A program made the translations under genes and the position numbers. A stretch of 19,282 nt of DNA from an uncultured Oscillibacter sp. (GTDB taxonomy: Bacteria; Bacillota; Clostridia; Oscillospirales; Oscillospiraceae): positions 1-19,282 of the forward strand of contig URXS01000030.1 in assembly GCA_900551885.1 (NCBI GenBank). Direction: 5' to 3'. The notes under the pieces are model-generated. The model was not told the DNA's origin and ran no database searches. It saw nothing but the letters and a program-made list of their open reading frames with translations. Numbering within the stretch: position 1 is the first letter of the stretch; every line of letters starts with the position of its first letter. Below are positions 1 through 6,150 of this stretch, in pieces.

Positions 1-201
1 GGCGGGCGGGGCATTCCCGCCTATCGGGCCGCTTTTGCCCTGGCAGCACTTTGGGGTGCAGCGGTGAAGCTGGAGACCGTGTTCCGCCTGGCGGACATCT
101 GCAATGCTCTGATGGCCCTGCCCAATCTGCTGTGCCTGCTGCTTCTCTCCGGCGTGGCGGCGGCGGAGGCTCGTGCCTTTCAGACCCGGCTTCGGAGGTG
201 A
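1..201 (+). CDS. Sodium/alanine symporter family (AGCS) protein, C-terminal fragment
   Basis: The frame is open from the first base and ends in TGA at 199-201, giving the last 66 residues of a membrane protein whose start lies outside the window. The pattern of a hydrophobic helix, a short loop reading LETVFRLADICNALMALPNL and a final Leu-rich helix, followed by a short basic tail (TRLRR), matches the end of AGCS sodium:alanine/glycine symporters, where a V-W-D-hydrophobic-AD-x-x-NG-LMAIPNL segment is conserved. Family members import small neutral amino acids with Na+ across the cytoplasmic membrane. The family call rests on this one segment only. A weak AU-rich hairpin follows at 224-259, so it is probably not co-transcribed with the next gene. 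Confidence 0.72.
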   Translation, partial: GGRGIPAYRAAFALAALWGAAVKLETVFRLADICNALMALPNLLCLLLLSGVAAAEARAFQTRLRR

Positions 202-223
202 AACTCTCCGCTTATCGGGGCTC

Positions 224-259
224 AATTTCTTGAAATAGCAGAAGAAATTTGCGTTTTTT
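224..259 (+). terminator. Weak AU-rich terminator candidate after the symporter
   Basis: An 8-bp inverted repeat (AATTTCTT at 224-231, AAGAAATT at 242-249) with a 10-base loop is followed by GCG and six Ts at 254-259. The stem is AU-rich, hence weak. Confidence 0.35.
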
Positions 260-271
260 CCCCAGGAGGCG

Positions 272-299
272 TTGCATTTTTCTTTTTTAATGGTAAGAT
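272..299 (+). promoter_or_regulatory. Sigma-A-type promoter for the GTPase operon
   Basis: TTGCAT (272-277), a 16-base spacer and TAAGAT (294-299), with TGG directly before the -10 (extended -10). It lies about 40 bases before the ATG at 339 and is the best promoter match in the gap. Confidence 0.5.
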
Positions 300-307
300 A
301 GGGTCGG

Positions 308-320
308 TTAAAAATTTTAA
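308..320 (+). promoter_or_regulatory. AT-rich palindrome at the expected transcription start of the GTPase operon
   Basis: TTAAAAATTTTAA is a perfect palindrome about its central base. It begins eight bases after the -10 hexamer, where a repressor would block initiation. COG0523 genes are often controlled by Zur, but this site does not match the known Zur consensus, and short AT palindromes arise easily by chance. Confidence 0.22.
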
Positions 321-338
321 AGCAAAGGACTTGATCGC

Positions 339-1445
339 ATGACAAAAATCGATATTATCTCCGGCTTCCTGGGCGCCGGCAAGACCACCCTCATCAAGAA
401 GCTCCTGTCCGAGGCCTTCCAGGGGGAGAAGCTGGTGCTGATCGAAAACGAGTTCGGCGAGATCAGCATTGACGGTGGCTTTCTGAAGGAATCCGGCATC
501 CAGATCTCCGAGATGTCCTCCGGCTGCATCTGCTGCTCCCTGGTGGGCGACTTTGGCAAGGCCCTGAAGGACGTGCAGGCCCAGTTCCACCCGGACCGCA
601 TCCTCATCGAGCCCTCTGGCGTGGGCAAGCTCAGCGATGTAGTGGTGGCCGTGCAGAACACCATCGCCGAGATCCCCGACATGGTGCTGGACAGCTACGT
701 CACCGTGGCCGACGCCACCAAGGTGAAGGTCTACATGAAGAACTTCGGCGAGTTCTATAACAACCAGATCGAGTCCGCCGGCGCCATCATCCTCTCCCGG
801 ACCCAGAAGCTGACCCAGGAGAAGCTGGAGGCCGCCGTGGCCATGCTGCGGGAGAAAAATCCCGACGCCGCCATCCTGACCACTCCCTGGGACCAGTTGG
901 ACGGCAAGGTCATCCTCTCCGCCATGGAGAAGGTGTCCCTGGCGGACGAGCTGCTGGCCAAGATGCGGGCCGAGCACGCCGCCGATGAGGCGGAGCACGA
1001 GCATGAGCATCATCATGACCACGACCATGAGCACGAACACGAGCATGAACATGACCATGAACATCATCACAATCATGATCACGACCATGACCATGAGCAC
1101 GAGCATCACCACGACCACGATCATGAGTGCGACGACCCCAACTGCTCCTGCCACCATCACCACCATCATGCCGACGAGGTGTTCACCTCCTGGGGCAAGG
1201 AGACGCCCAAGGTATTTGCCCAGGCGGACATCGAGCGGATGCTGGCGGCTCTGGACTCCGGCGAGTACGGCAAGATCCTCCGGGCCAAGGGCATCGTGGC
1301 CGGTGAGAACGGAGCGTGGATCGAATTCGACTTCGTGCCGGAGGAGCACCAGGTCCGTCCCGGCCATCCCGACTACACGGGGCGGCTGTGCGTCATCGGC
1401 GCGGAGCTGAAGGAGGACAAACTGGCTGCCCTGTTCGGCCTGTAA
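339..1445 (+). CDS. CobW/COG0523 (G3E) GTPase with long His-rich metal-binding tract
   Basis: 368 aa, cytosolic. Walker A GFLGAGKT is at residues 9-16, the COG0523 CxCC signature CICC at 63-66, and the EPSG G3-type motif at 91-94. Residues 219-277 form a low-complexity tract of His alternating with Asp/Glu: 31 His in 59 residues plus three Cys (264, 269, 271). The remaining ~90 residues fit the CobW C-terminal domain. Family members are GTP-driven metallochaperones or insertases, mostly for zinc, sometimes cobalt or nickel; His-rich tracts bind and buffer the metal. The usual G4 NKxD is replaced by SRTQ at 153-156, so nucleotide preference is uncertain. AAAGGA at 324-329 lies 9 bases before the ATG. 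A second G3E GTPase follows after 25 bases, so they are likely one operon. The target protein cannot be named from sequence. Confidence 0.9.
   Translation: MTKIDIISGFLGAGKTTLIKKLLSEAFQGEKLVLIENEFGEISIDGGFLKESGIQISEMSSGCICCSLVGDFGKALKDVQAQFHPDRILIEPSGVGKLSDVVVAVQNTIAEIPDMVLDSYVTVADATKVKVYMKNFGEFYNNQIESAGAIILSRTQKLTQEKLEAAVAMLREKNPDAAILTTPWDQLDGKVILSAMEKVSLADELLAKMRAEHAADEAEHEHEHHHDHDHEHEHEHEHDHEHHHNHDHDHDHEHEHHHDHDHECDDPNCSCHHHHHHADEVFTSWGKETPKVFAQADIERMLAALDSGEYGKILRAKGIVAGENGAWIEFDFVPEEHQVRPGHPDYTGRLCVIGAELKEDKLAALFGL
993..1169 (+). repeat. Degenerate 6-base coding repeat (GAN-CAY) encoding the His-Asp/Glu tract
   Basis: Imperfect iterations of a GA(C/G)CA(C/T) hexamer encode residues 219-277 of the GTPase. 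Codon alternation (CAC/CAT, GAC/GAG) shows it is not a pure microsatellite and has diverged under coding constraint. Such repeats can expand or contract by slippage in steps of six bases without breaking the frame. Confidence 0.85.
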
Positions 1446-1470
1446 TCCCGGAAAGGAAACGTGCTTTACA

Positions 1471-2403
1471 ATGGCTGATATTCCTGTTTATCTGGTGGCC
1501 GGCTTTCTGGACGCCGGCAAGACCAATTTCATCAACGGCATCCTGGAGGACGGCTTCGCCCGCCAGGACCGGACTCTCCTGCTCTGCTGCGAGGAAGGCG
1601 AGGAGGCGTATGAGAAAAGCGCCCTGGATAACGTGACGGTGGTCACCTTCGAGGACGAAGAGGACCTGAAATGCTCCCGGCTGAAGGAGCTGGAGAAGCA
1701 GTACCACCCCAAGCAGGTGCTGATCGAGTACAACGGCATGTGGCAGATGGAACGCCTTTACAGAGAAGTGCTGCCGGCCAACTGGGTCCTCTATCAGATC
1801 ATGACCTTCGTCTACGCCCCCACCTTCGACATGTATGCCAAGAACATGGGCCAGTTGATGATGGAGAAGATCACCAATGCGGACCTGTTGGTGTTCAACC
1901 GCTGCACGCCGGAGCTGCGGGACGCCCTGCGCAAGCGGAATCTGCGGATGGTGAACCGCCGGGCGGACATCTATCTGGAGATGGAGGACGGCTCCAGTGA
2001 GGACTACCTGACCGGGGACGAGTGTCCCTTTGACCTGAATCAGGAGGTCATCGACGTGCCCGACGAGGATTTCGGCGTGTGGTATGTGGACGTGATGGAC
2101 CACCCGGACCGCTGGGCGGGCAAGACCGTCCACATGAAGCTGGTCATGTGCCACTCCAAGAAATACCCCGGCATCCACTGCCCCGGCCGCTTCGTGATGA
2201 CCTGCTGCGAAAACGACATCCAGTTCATGGGCCTCATCGCCAAAGGCGACACGCTGGACCAGTACAACAACCGGGACTGGATCGAGGTCACCGCCCGCAT
2301 GGCGGTGGAGGACCACGCCGCTTACAAGGGCAAGGGCCCGGTGATGAACATTCTGGCGGTGGGCCCCACCCAAAAGCCCGCCCAGGAAGTCGTCACCTTC
2401 TGA
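1471..2403 (+). CDS. CobW-like (G3E) GTPase joined to a TIGR03943/DUF1980-like C-terminal domain
   Basis: 310 aa, no signal peptide or membrane segment. The N-terminal ~170 residues are a G3E GTPase fold: Walker A GFLDAGKT at 11-18 and IEYNGM (85-90) in place of the usual ExSG. The family CxCC appears reduced to CC (39-40), and the G4 NKxD reads NRCT (143-146). Residues ~200-300 resemble the soluble C-terminal part of TIGR03943/DUF1980 proteins: a W-x-GK-x-V strand, a CHSK segment (227-230), GRFVMTCC (239-246) followed by a short acidic step, G-L-I-A-x-GD, and W-I-E-V-T (270-274). Those proteins sit beside G3E GTPases and UPF0718 permeases in other Firmicutes. Cys227, His228, His236, Cys237, Cys245 and Cys246 could bind metal (inference). 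AAAGGA precedes the ATG by a long 13 bases, suggesting coupling to the upstream GTPase. The permease partner is not adjacent here. Confidence 0.8.
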   Translation: MADIPVYLVAGFLDAGKTNFINGILEDGFARQDRTLLLCCEEGEEAYEKSALDNVTVVTFEDEEDLKCSRLKELEKQYHPKQVLIEYNGMWQMERLYREVLPANWVLYQIMTFVYAPTFDMYAKNMGQLMMEKITNADLLVFNRCTPELRDALRKRNLRMVNRRADIYLEMEDGSSEDYLTGDECPFDLNQEVIDVPDEDFGVWYVDVMDHPDRWAGKTVHMKLVMCHSKKYPGIHCPGRFVMTCCENDIQFMGLIAKGDTLDQYNNRDWIEVTARMAVEDHAAYKGKGPVMNILAVGPTQKPAQEVVTF

Positions 2404-2441
2404 CGAAATCCAATCCAATTTGTAGAATCGCGCAGAAAAAT

Positions 2442-2474
2442 GCCCCTCTGTTATCAGACAGAGGGGCGTTTTTT
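2442..2474. terminator. Bidirectional intrinsic terminator
   Basis: GCCCCTCTG (2442-2450) pairs with CAGAGGGGC (2459-2467) and is followed by GTTTTTTC; five As precede the stem (2436-2440), so it can also serve the opposite strand. It lies between the convergent GTPase operon and the XRE regulator gene. Confidence 0.85.
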
Positions 2475-2513
2475 CTATCAGCGCACTCCGCAAAAGCGAA
2501 AGCGGCAAAATGC

Positions 2514-3398
2514 TCAGGGACGGGACTCAGCGGTTCCTTCCACCGGCCAGTCCAGGGGCTGTCCATCTTTATCCAGCAGCTCCAGCAGATGGGAGCTGAT
2601 ATCGTCGTTGTCCGGCAGCAGGAACACGTCCAGCACCTGCCGGTTTTCGATGGGGCAGATGTAGGTGATGCCGTTGTTCTGGAAGGTGTAGGAGGCCGCC
2701 TCTTCCGGCAGGTCCCCACCGCAGAAGATGATGACCGCATCCCCGCCGGTGCCAAAGTTCCAGCTCCCCAGCTCTCCGGCATCCAGGCTGGATTTTCCGC
2801 CGCCGGCCCTCCAGCGGTCCGGGAACACGCTGTCCCGGTCGTACTCGCACATGCACCAGTTCCCCTGTCCGTCGGTGCACAGGGCCGCCAGATAGTCTCC
2901 CCGCCGCTCCGTCTCCACGATCTGGAGGGCGTGGTAGTCGAAGGGCCCCAGCAGCATCTCCTTGGGCGTACCCAGATAGGCCACCGCCCCCTGCTCCAGG
3001 CCGGCGATGTCCGTCTCCGGCACCGATCCAAGGTAGTGGGCGACCAGCCAGGTCCCCCATCCGATGGCCGCAATGCCGATCAGCGCCGCCAGTACCGCCA
3101 GCAGGTTGCCCATCCGACGGGTCCTGCGCTCCCGCTCCATGCTCTCCATCATCTGCTGCTCCGCCGCCCTGGGCAGTTCCTCCTCTGTCAGCCGCCGTCC
3201 GCTCAAAAGCTCGCTGACCGACAGTCCCAGAGCCTCCGCCAGCGGCTCCAGGGATTCGATGCCCGGCATGCCCCGGCCATTTTCCCACTTGCTGACGGCC
3301 TTGTCCGTCACATGCAGCCGTTCCGCCAGCTCCTCCTGGCTCCATCCCAGCTCCCTGCGGCGGGCAGCGATCAGTTCTCCGGTCTTCCCAGCGTCCAT
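2514..3398 (-). CDS. Membrane-anchored XRE-family transcriptional regulator
   Basis: 294 aa. Residues ~7-66 are a Cro/C1-type helix-turn-helix (ELGWSQEELAERLHVTDKAV, then SKWENGRGMP), a standard XRE signature. A charged linker (70-96) leads to one hydrophobic helix (~97-120) and a ~170-residue C-terminal part, probably outside the membrane, that I do not recognise; it holds several Cys and aromatic residues and may sense something at the cell surface (inference). The start at 3398 is chosen because AAAGGAGA precedes this ATG; an upstream in-frame extension to 3482 would run through the promoter and a palindrome. It is divergent from the LTA-synthase-like gene, with three related palindromes between them, which suggests control of itself and/or that neighbour. 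Terminator shared at 2442-2474. Confidence 0.85.
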   Translation of the reverse strand: MDAGKTGELIAARRRELGWSQEELAERLHVTDKAVSKWENGRGMPGIESLEPLAEALGLSVSELLSGRRLTEEELPRAAEQQMMESMERERRTRRMGNLLAVLAALIGIAAIGWGTWLVAHYLGSVPETDIAGLEQGAVAYLGTPKEMLLGPFDYHALQIVETERRGDYLAALCTDGQGNWCMCEYDRDSVFPDRWRAGGGKSSLDAGELGSWNFGTGGDAVIIFCGGDLPEEAASYTFQNNGITYICPIENRQVLDVFLLPDNDDISSHLLELLDKDGQPLDWPVEGTAESRP

Positions 3399-3428
3399 GG
3401 TGTTCTCCTTTGCGGTAATTTCCGGTCC

Positions 3429-3434
3429 ATTGTA
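3429..3434 (-). promoter_or_regulatory. Extended -10 element of the XRE regulator gene
   Basis: On the minus strand TGG-TACAAT gives a good extended -10; no good -35 is found 16-18 bases upstream (TGCGCC at a 17-base spacing). The ATG lies about 30 bases downstream. Confidence 0.45.
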
Positions 3435-3459
3435 CCACAGGGCGTCTCCTGGGCGCACC

Positions 3460-3472
3460 CTACGGTTCGTAG
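3460..3472. promoter_or_regulatory. Palindromic operator candidate 1 (XRE / LTA-synthase-like intergenic region)
   Basis: CTACG-GTT-CGTAG, perfect 5-bp arms around 3 bases. It lies just upstream of the -35 position of the minus-strand regulator promoter. It shares the core TACG-NTN-YGTA with two more sites nearby. Confidence 0.55.
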
Positions 3473-3498
3473 ACCATTGCATTTTTCACTTGATTTCG

Positions 3499-3511
3499 AT
3501 ACGTTTCGTAT
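3499..3511. promoter_or_regulatory. Palindromic operator candidate 2
   Basis: ATACG-TTT-CGTAT, perfect 5-bp arms around 3 bases. Centre is 39 bases from site 1 and 27 bases from site 3. Confidence 0.6.
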
Positions 3512-3522
3512 TTTTCTCTCAA

Positions 3523-3541
3523 AAAATACGTTCTGTATTTT
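3523..3541. promoter_or_regulatory. Palindromic operator candidate 3
   Basis: AAAATAC-GTTCT-GTATTTT, perfect 7-bp arms around 5 bases. The inner 13 bases (3526-3538) match the same TACG-NTN-YGTA core. It ends 16 bases before the -35 hexamer of the plus-strand promoter at 3558. Confidence 0.6.
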
Positions 3542-3557
3542 ATTTTCCCCTTCCCGC

Positions 3558-3585
3558 TTGCTTTTCCCCTCGAAATCCATATAAT
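3558..3585 (+). promoter_or_regulatory. Sigma-A-type promoter of the LTA-synthase-like gene
   Basis: TTGCTT (3558-3563), a 16-base spacer and a consensus TATAAT (3580-3585), about 35 bases before the start codon. Confidence 0.65.
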
Positions 3586-3619
3586 AAAGGGTACTTGTGA
3601 ATTTTTCAGGAAAGGACCT

Positions 3620-5536
3620 GTGGCCTTGAAGATTCGAGATCATTTTCCCAAATTCCGCCTGCCCTGGTGGGGCTCCCTGCTGGCGGCAGTGCTGGTGTCC
3701 GGCTGCATCACCCTGCTGGCCCTGTGGTGTCAGCCCAACGCACTGCGCAGCGTGCTGGCGGTATTTTGGCATCAGCCGCTGCTGATCGTGCTGAACGCCC
3801 TGCCCATTGGCCTTCTGGTGCTGGTGGGCACCTGCCTGCTGCGCAACGTCTTTTTCGGCGCAGCCCTGGTAAACCTGGCGGTGTGCGTGCTGTCCATCGC
3901 CAACCGCATCAAGATCGAGGTCCGGGATGAGCCGGTGTTCCCCCGGGACTTCGCCCTGCTGAAGGAAGTGGGCAGCGCCATGGGCACCTACCACATCCAG
4001 TTTCCCTGGACCGCCATCACCCTGGTGGTGCTGTCCACCTTGGCCCTGATCGCTTTGGGCGTTGTGGTGGGGGGGAAGCCCTTTCCGGTGCGGCAGCTCC
4101 GGGGCTGGCTGGGCCGGTTGCTGGGTGCCGCCGCCAGCTTCATTCTGCTGGCGGGGCTGATTTTGACGGTGTACGCCTCCAACGACCTGTACAACTCCTT
4201 CAAAGTCTCCAACGCCTATTACATTCCCTCCGTATTCAATGAGTTGGGCTTCCCTTACTGCTTCTGTCACCAGTTCACCACCTACCCGGTGGACAAGCCC
4301 CAGGGCTTTGACCGGGCGGAAGCGGAGAGCTGGGACGCCGGCGGTCAGACGGGCCTTGGCAAGGACGTGAACGTCATCATGGTGATGAACGAGGCCTTCT
4401 CCGACATCTCCGACGCCCCCGCCTTCGCCTATGACGAGAGCAACGACCCCCTCCCCAACCTCCACGCCCTGGAGGAGGACCCCCACGCCATTTCCGGCCA
4501 TGTGATCGTCCCCGGCTTTGCCGGCGGCACCGCCAACACGGAGTTCGACGTGCTGACGGGCATGCAGACCAACGCCCTGTCGGAGACCACCACCTCCTCC
4601 TTCCGAGTGGTGAACCGGAATCTGGACAGCCTGTTCCGGGTCTTTGCCGCCGACGGCTACGCCACCTCCTTCTTCCATCCCGGCGACGACTGGTTCTACA
4701 ACCGGGAAAACGTGTACCGCTGGTTCGGAGCCGAGAAAACCGTGTTTGTGGACCAGATGGAGGACGTGGAATACAAGGGCCGCTGGGTCACCGACGATTA
4801 CATGGCGGGGCTGATTGAAGATGAATTCGAGGAGGCCGCGGCCAACGGTACGCCCCTGTTCCACTACACCACCACCATCCAGAACCACATGTCCTACACC
4901 GCCGACAAGTATGGCGAGGACTATGATTACCCTGACGTGCCGCTCACCGTCTCCGTCTCGGAGGAGGTGGAGACCCTGCTGAAGGTCTACATGGAGGGCG
5001 CCCGGGACACCGACGCCATGCTGGGCCGGCTGGTGGACTACTTCTCCGCCTCCGGCGAGCCGGTGGTGCTGGTGTACTTCGGGGACCACCTGCCCTATCT
5101 GGGGGACAGTCAACTGGGGTACCAGGAGCTGGGCATGACCGACGACCCGGTCTGGAACCAGTTGAACGCCTATGCCACGCCCTACGTGATCTGGGCCAAT
5201 GACGCGGCGGCCGAGACCCTGGACTGGGAAACCGCCGTGGAGGCGCTGGACCTGTCTCAGGACCCCGCCGATCTCTCCGCCGCCTTCCTGGGCGCCACCG
5301 TGCTGGAGCTGACGGGCCGGGCCGGGGAGAGCCCCTGGTTCGACTTCCTGAACAGTCTGCGCCGGATAGCGCCGGTGGTGCAGAAGGACGCCTATCTGCT
5401 CAGCGACGGCACCCTGGTGACCCAGGCGGACCTGGATGCTGACGAGAGCGAGGAAAGCACCGCCCTCCGGGACGCGGTGGACCAGTGGCGGAACTGGAGC
5501 TACTACCACCTGCGCTACAAGGACATTCCATCATAA
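3620..5536 (+). CDS. LTA synthase-like membrane phosphoglycerol transferase (sulfatase fold)
   Basis: 638 aa. Five membrane helices (about 17-37, 52-74, 76-96, 130-152, 164-186) precede an extracytoplasmic sulfatase-fold domain, the layout of LtaS. Catalytic features align with LtaS: Glu258 (MNEAF), candidate nucleophile Thr304 (GGTANTEFD), a His of the QNHMSY segment (His423) and the metal ligands Asp489-His490 (YFGDH). LtaS-type enzymes move glycerol phosphate from phosphatidylglycerol onto lipoteichoic acid or related glycopolymers at the outer membrane face; the acceptor here is unknown. Start: GTG at 3620 lies only 3 bases after AGGAAAGGA; TTG at 3626 has better spacing (9) and would shorten it by two residues. 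Promoter at 3558-3585; terminator at 5542. Divergent from the XRE regulator, which may control it. Confidence 0.85.
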   Translation: MALKIRDHFPKFRLPWWGSLLAAVLVSGCITLLALWCQPNALRSVLAVFWHQPLLIVLNALPIGLLVLVGTCLLRNVFFGAALVNLAVCVLSIANRIKIEVRDEPVFPRDFALLKEVGSAMGTYHIQFPWTAITLVVLSTLALIALGVVVGGKPFPVRQLRGWLGRLLGAAASFILLAGLILTVYASNDLYNSFKVSNAYYIPSVFNELGFPYCFCHQFTTYPVDKPQGFDRAEAESWDAGGQTGLGKDVNVIMVMNEAFSDISDAPAFAYDESNDPLPNLHALEEDPHAISGHVIVPGFAGGTANTEFDVLTGMQTNALSETTTSSFRVVNRNLDSLFRVFAADGYATSFFHPGDDWFYNRENVYRWFGAEKTVFVDQMEDVEYKGRWVTDDYMAGLIEDEFEEAAANGTPLFHYTTTIQNHMSYTADKYGEDYDYPDVPLTVSVSEEVETLLKVYMEGARDTDAMLGRLVDYFSASGEPVVLVYFGDHLPYLGDSQLGYQELGMTDDPVWNQLNAYATPYVIWANDAAAETLDWETAVEALDLSQDPADLSAAFLGATVLELTGRAGESPWFDFLNSLRRIAPVVQKDAYLLSDGTLVTQADLDADESEESTALRDAVDQWRNWSYYHLRYKDIPS

Positions 5537-5541
5537 CCGGC

Positions 5542-5576
5542 AGCCCCCGGCGGACGGTCATCCGCCGGGGGCTTTC
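5542..5576 (+). terminator. Intrinsic terminator of the LTA-synthase-like gene
   Basis: A 13-bp GC-rich stem (AGCCCCCGGCGGA at 5542-5554, TCCGCCGGGGGCT at 5561-5573) with a 6-base loop, followed by a short U-tract (TTTCT). Confidence 0.75.
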
Positions 5577-5583
5577 TGATGCC

Positions 5584-5612
5584 TTGACGAAACTCTGGTT
5601 TCCTGATAGGAT
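5584..5612 (+). promoter_or_regulatory. Promoter of the four-helix membrane protein gene
   Basis: TTGACG (5584-5589), a 17-base spacer and TAGGAT (5607-5612), 36 bases before the ATG at 5649 and directly behind the preceding terminator. Confidence 0.5.
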
Positions 5613-5648
5613 GAAAAAAAGCCCCATCTCAAAAAAAGGATGTGAGCG

Positions 5649-6077
5649 ATGATGAAGACCTGGACGAAACGGGAGCGGCTCCTGTCGGTTTTGGCCGCTC
5701 TGGCGGCGGTGATTTCCTTTTTCGTCGCCTCTCCGCTGCTGGGACGGCTGCTCCCCGATAATGCGCTGCTGTACCTCTATATCCTCTTTTGGATTGCGGC
5801 CCTGGTGATGGCGATTCCCTTTTTCTGCTGGGCCCGGCGGGGCCGGCGGCTCTGGCTCTGGGCTCTGGTCCTGGCGGCGTGCCTGGGGCTGCTGTTCCTT
5901 TTGAGCCGGAACCTGTCCGCCGCTGCTCATCTTATAGCGGTGTTTACAGACTTTTACGATATGGAATCCACGGGCTTTTATCTGCTGTTCGCCATGCTGT
6001 GCTGCGGCGGGATGCTGGCCGGAGTGGGGCTAGCGACTATTTTGGCTCACATTTTCCCCAAAAACACTTCCGTATAA
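5649..6077 (+). CDS. Hypothetical four-helix membrane protein
   Basis: 142 aa. I do not recognise the family. Four hydrophobic segments can be seen at about residues 11-33, 40-61, 67-86 and 108-134, with basic residues in the N-terminal tail (KTWTKRERL) and in the second loop (RRGRR), suggesting an inside N-terminus. A Cys pair (118-119) lies in the last helix. AAAAAGGA ends at 5640, 8 bases before the ATG at 5649; a second ATG follows at once (5652). It has its own promoter candidate and is closed by a strong terminator at 6083-6121, so it appears to be a single-gene unit. Nothing in the context gives it a role. Confidence 0.75.
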   Translation: MMKTWTKRERLLSVLAALAAVISFFVASPLLGRLLPDNALLYLYILFWIAALVMAIPFFCWARRGRRLWLWALVLAACLGLLFLLSRNLSAAAHLIAVFTDFYDMESTGFYLLFAMLCCGGMLAGVGLATILAHIFPKNTSV

Positions 6078-6082
6078 ACAGC

Positions 6083-6121
6083 AACCGCCCGGAGCTCATG
6101 GCTCCGGGCGGTTCTTTTTTT
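6083..6121 (+). terminator. Strong intrinsic terminator
   Basis: A 13-bp stem (AACCGCCCGGAGC at 6083-6095, GCTCCGGGCGGTT at 6101-6113), a 5-base loop, then C and seven Ts (6115-6121). It serves the plus-strand gene and lies between convergent genes; on the minus strand it lacks a good U-tract for uvrC. Confidence 0.88.
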
Positions 6122-6150
6122 CGGTGCACCCACTGTGCGGCGGGTGCATC

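Noticed and set aside
993..1169. Short repeated units resembling a CRISPR-like or minisatellite array
   Set aside because: Units are 6 bases, contiguous, in frame and encode a known type of His-rich tract; there are no spacers.
222..1367. A 381-residue minus-strand open frame across the first GTPase gene, rich in Val/Met
   Set aside because: It is the complement of the GTPase coding region; its Val/Met runs are the antisense of the His/Asp codon repeat, and it has no recognisable domain.
3399..3482. N-terminal extension of the XRE regulator to 3482
   Set aside because: It would translate the extended -10 and a palindrome; AAAGGAGA sits just before the ATG at 3398 and the HTH domain begins there.
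2079..3584. A 501-residue plus-strand open frame
   Set aside because: It runs through the end of the second GTPase, a strong terminator, the antisense of the XRE gene and its promoter region; no domain is visible.
3371..5509. A 712-residue minus-strand open frame
   Set aside because: Antisense to the LTA-synthase-like gene, which has clear catalytic motifs; long antisense frames are expected in GC-rich coding DNA.
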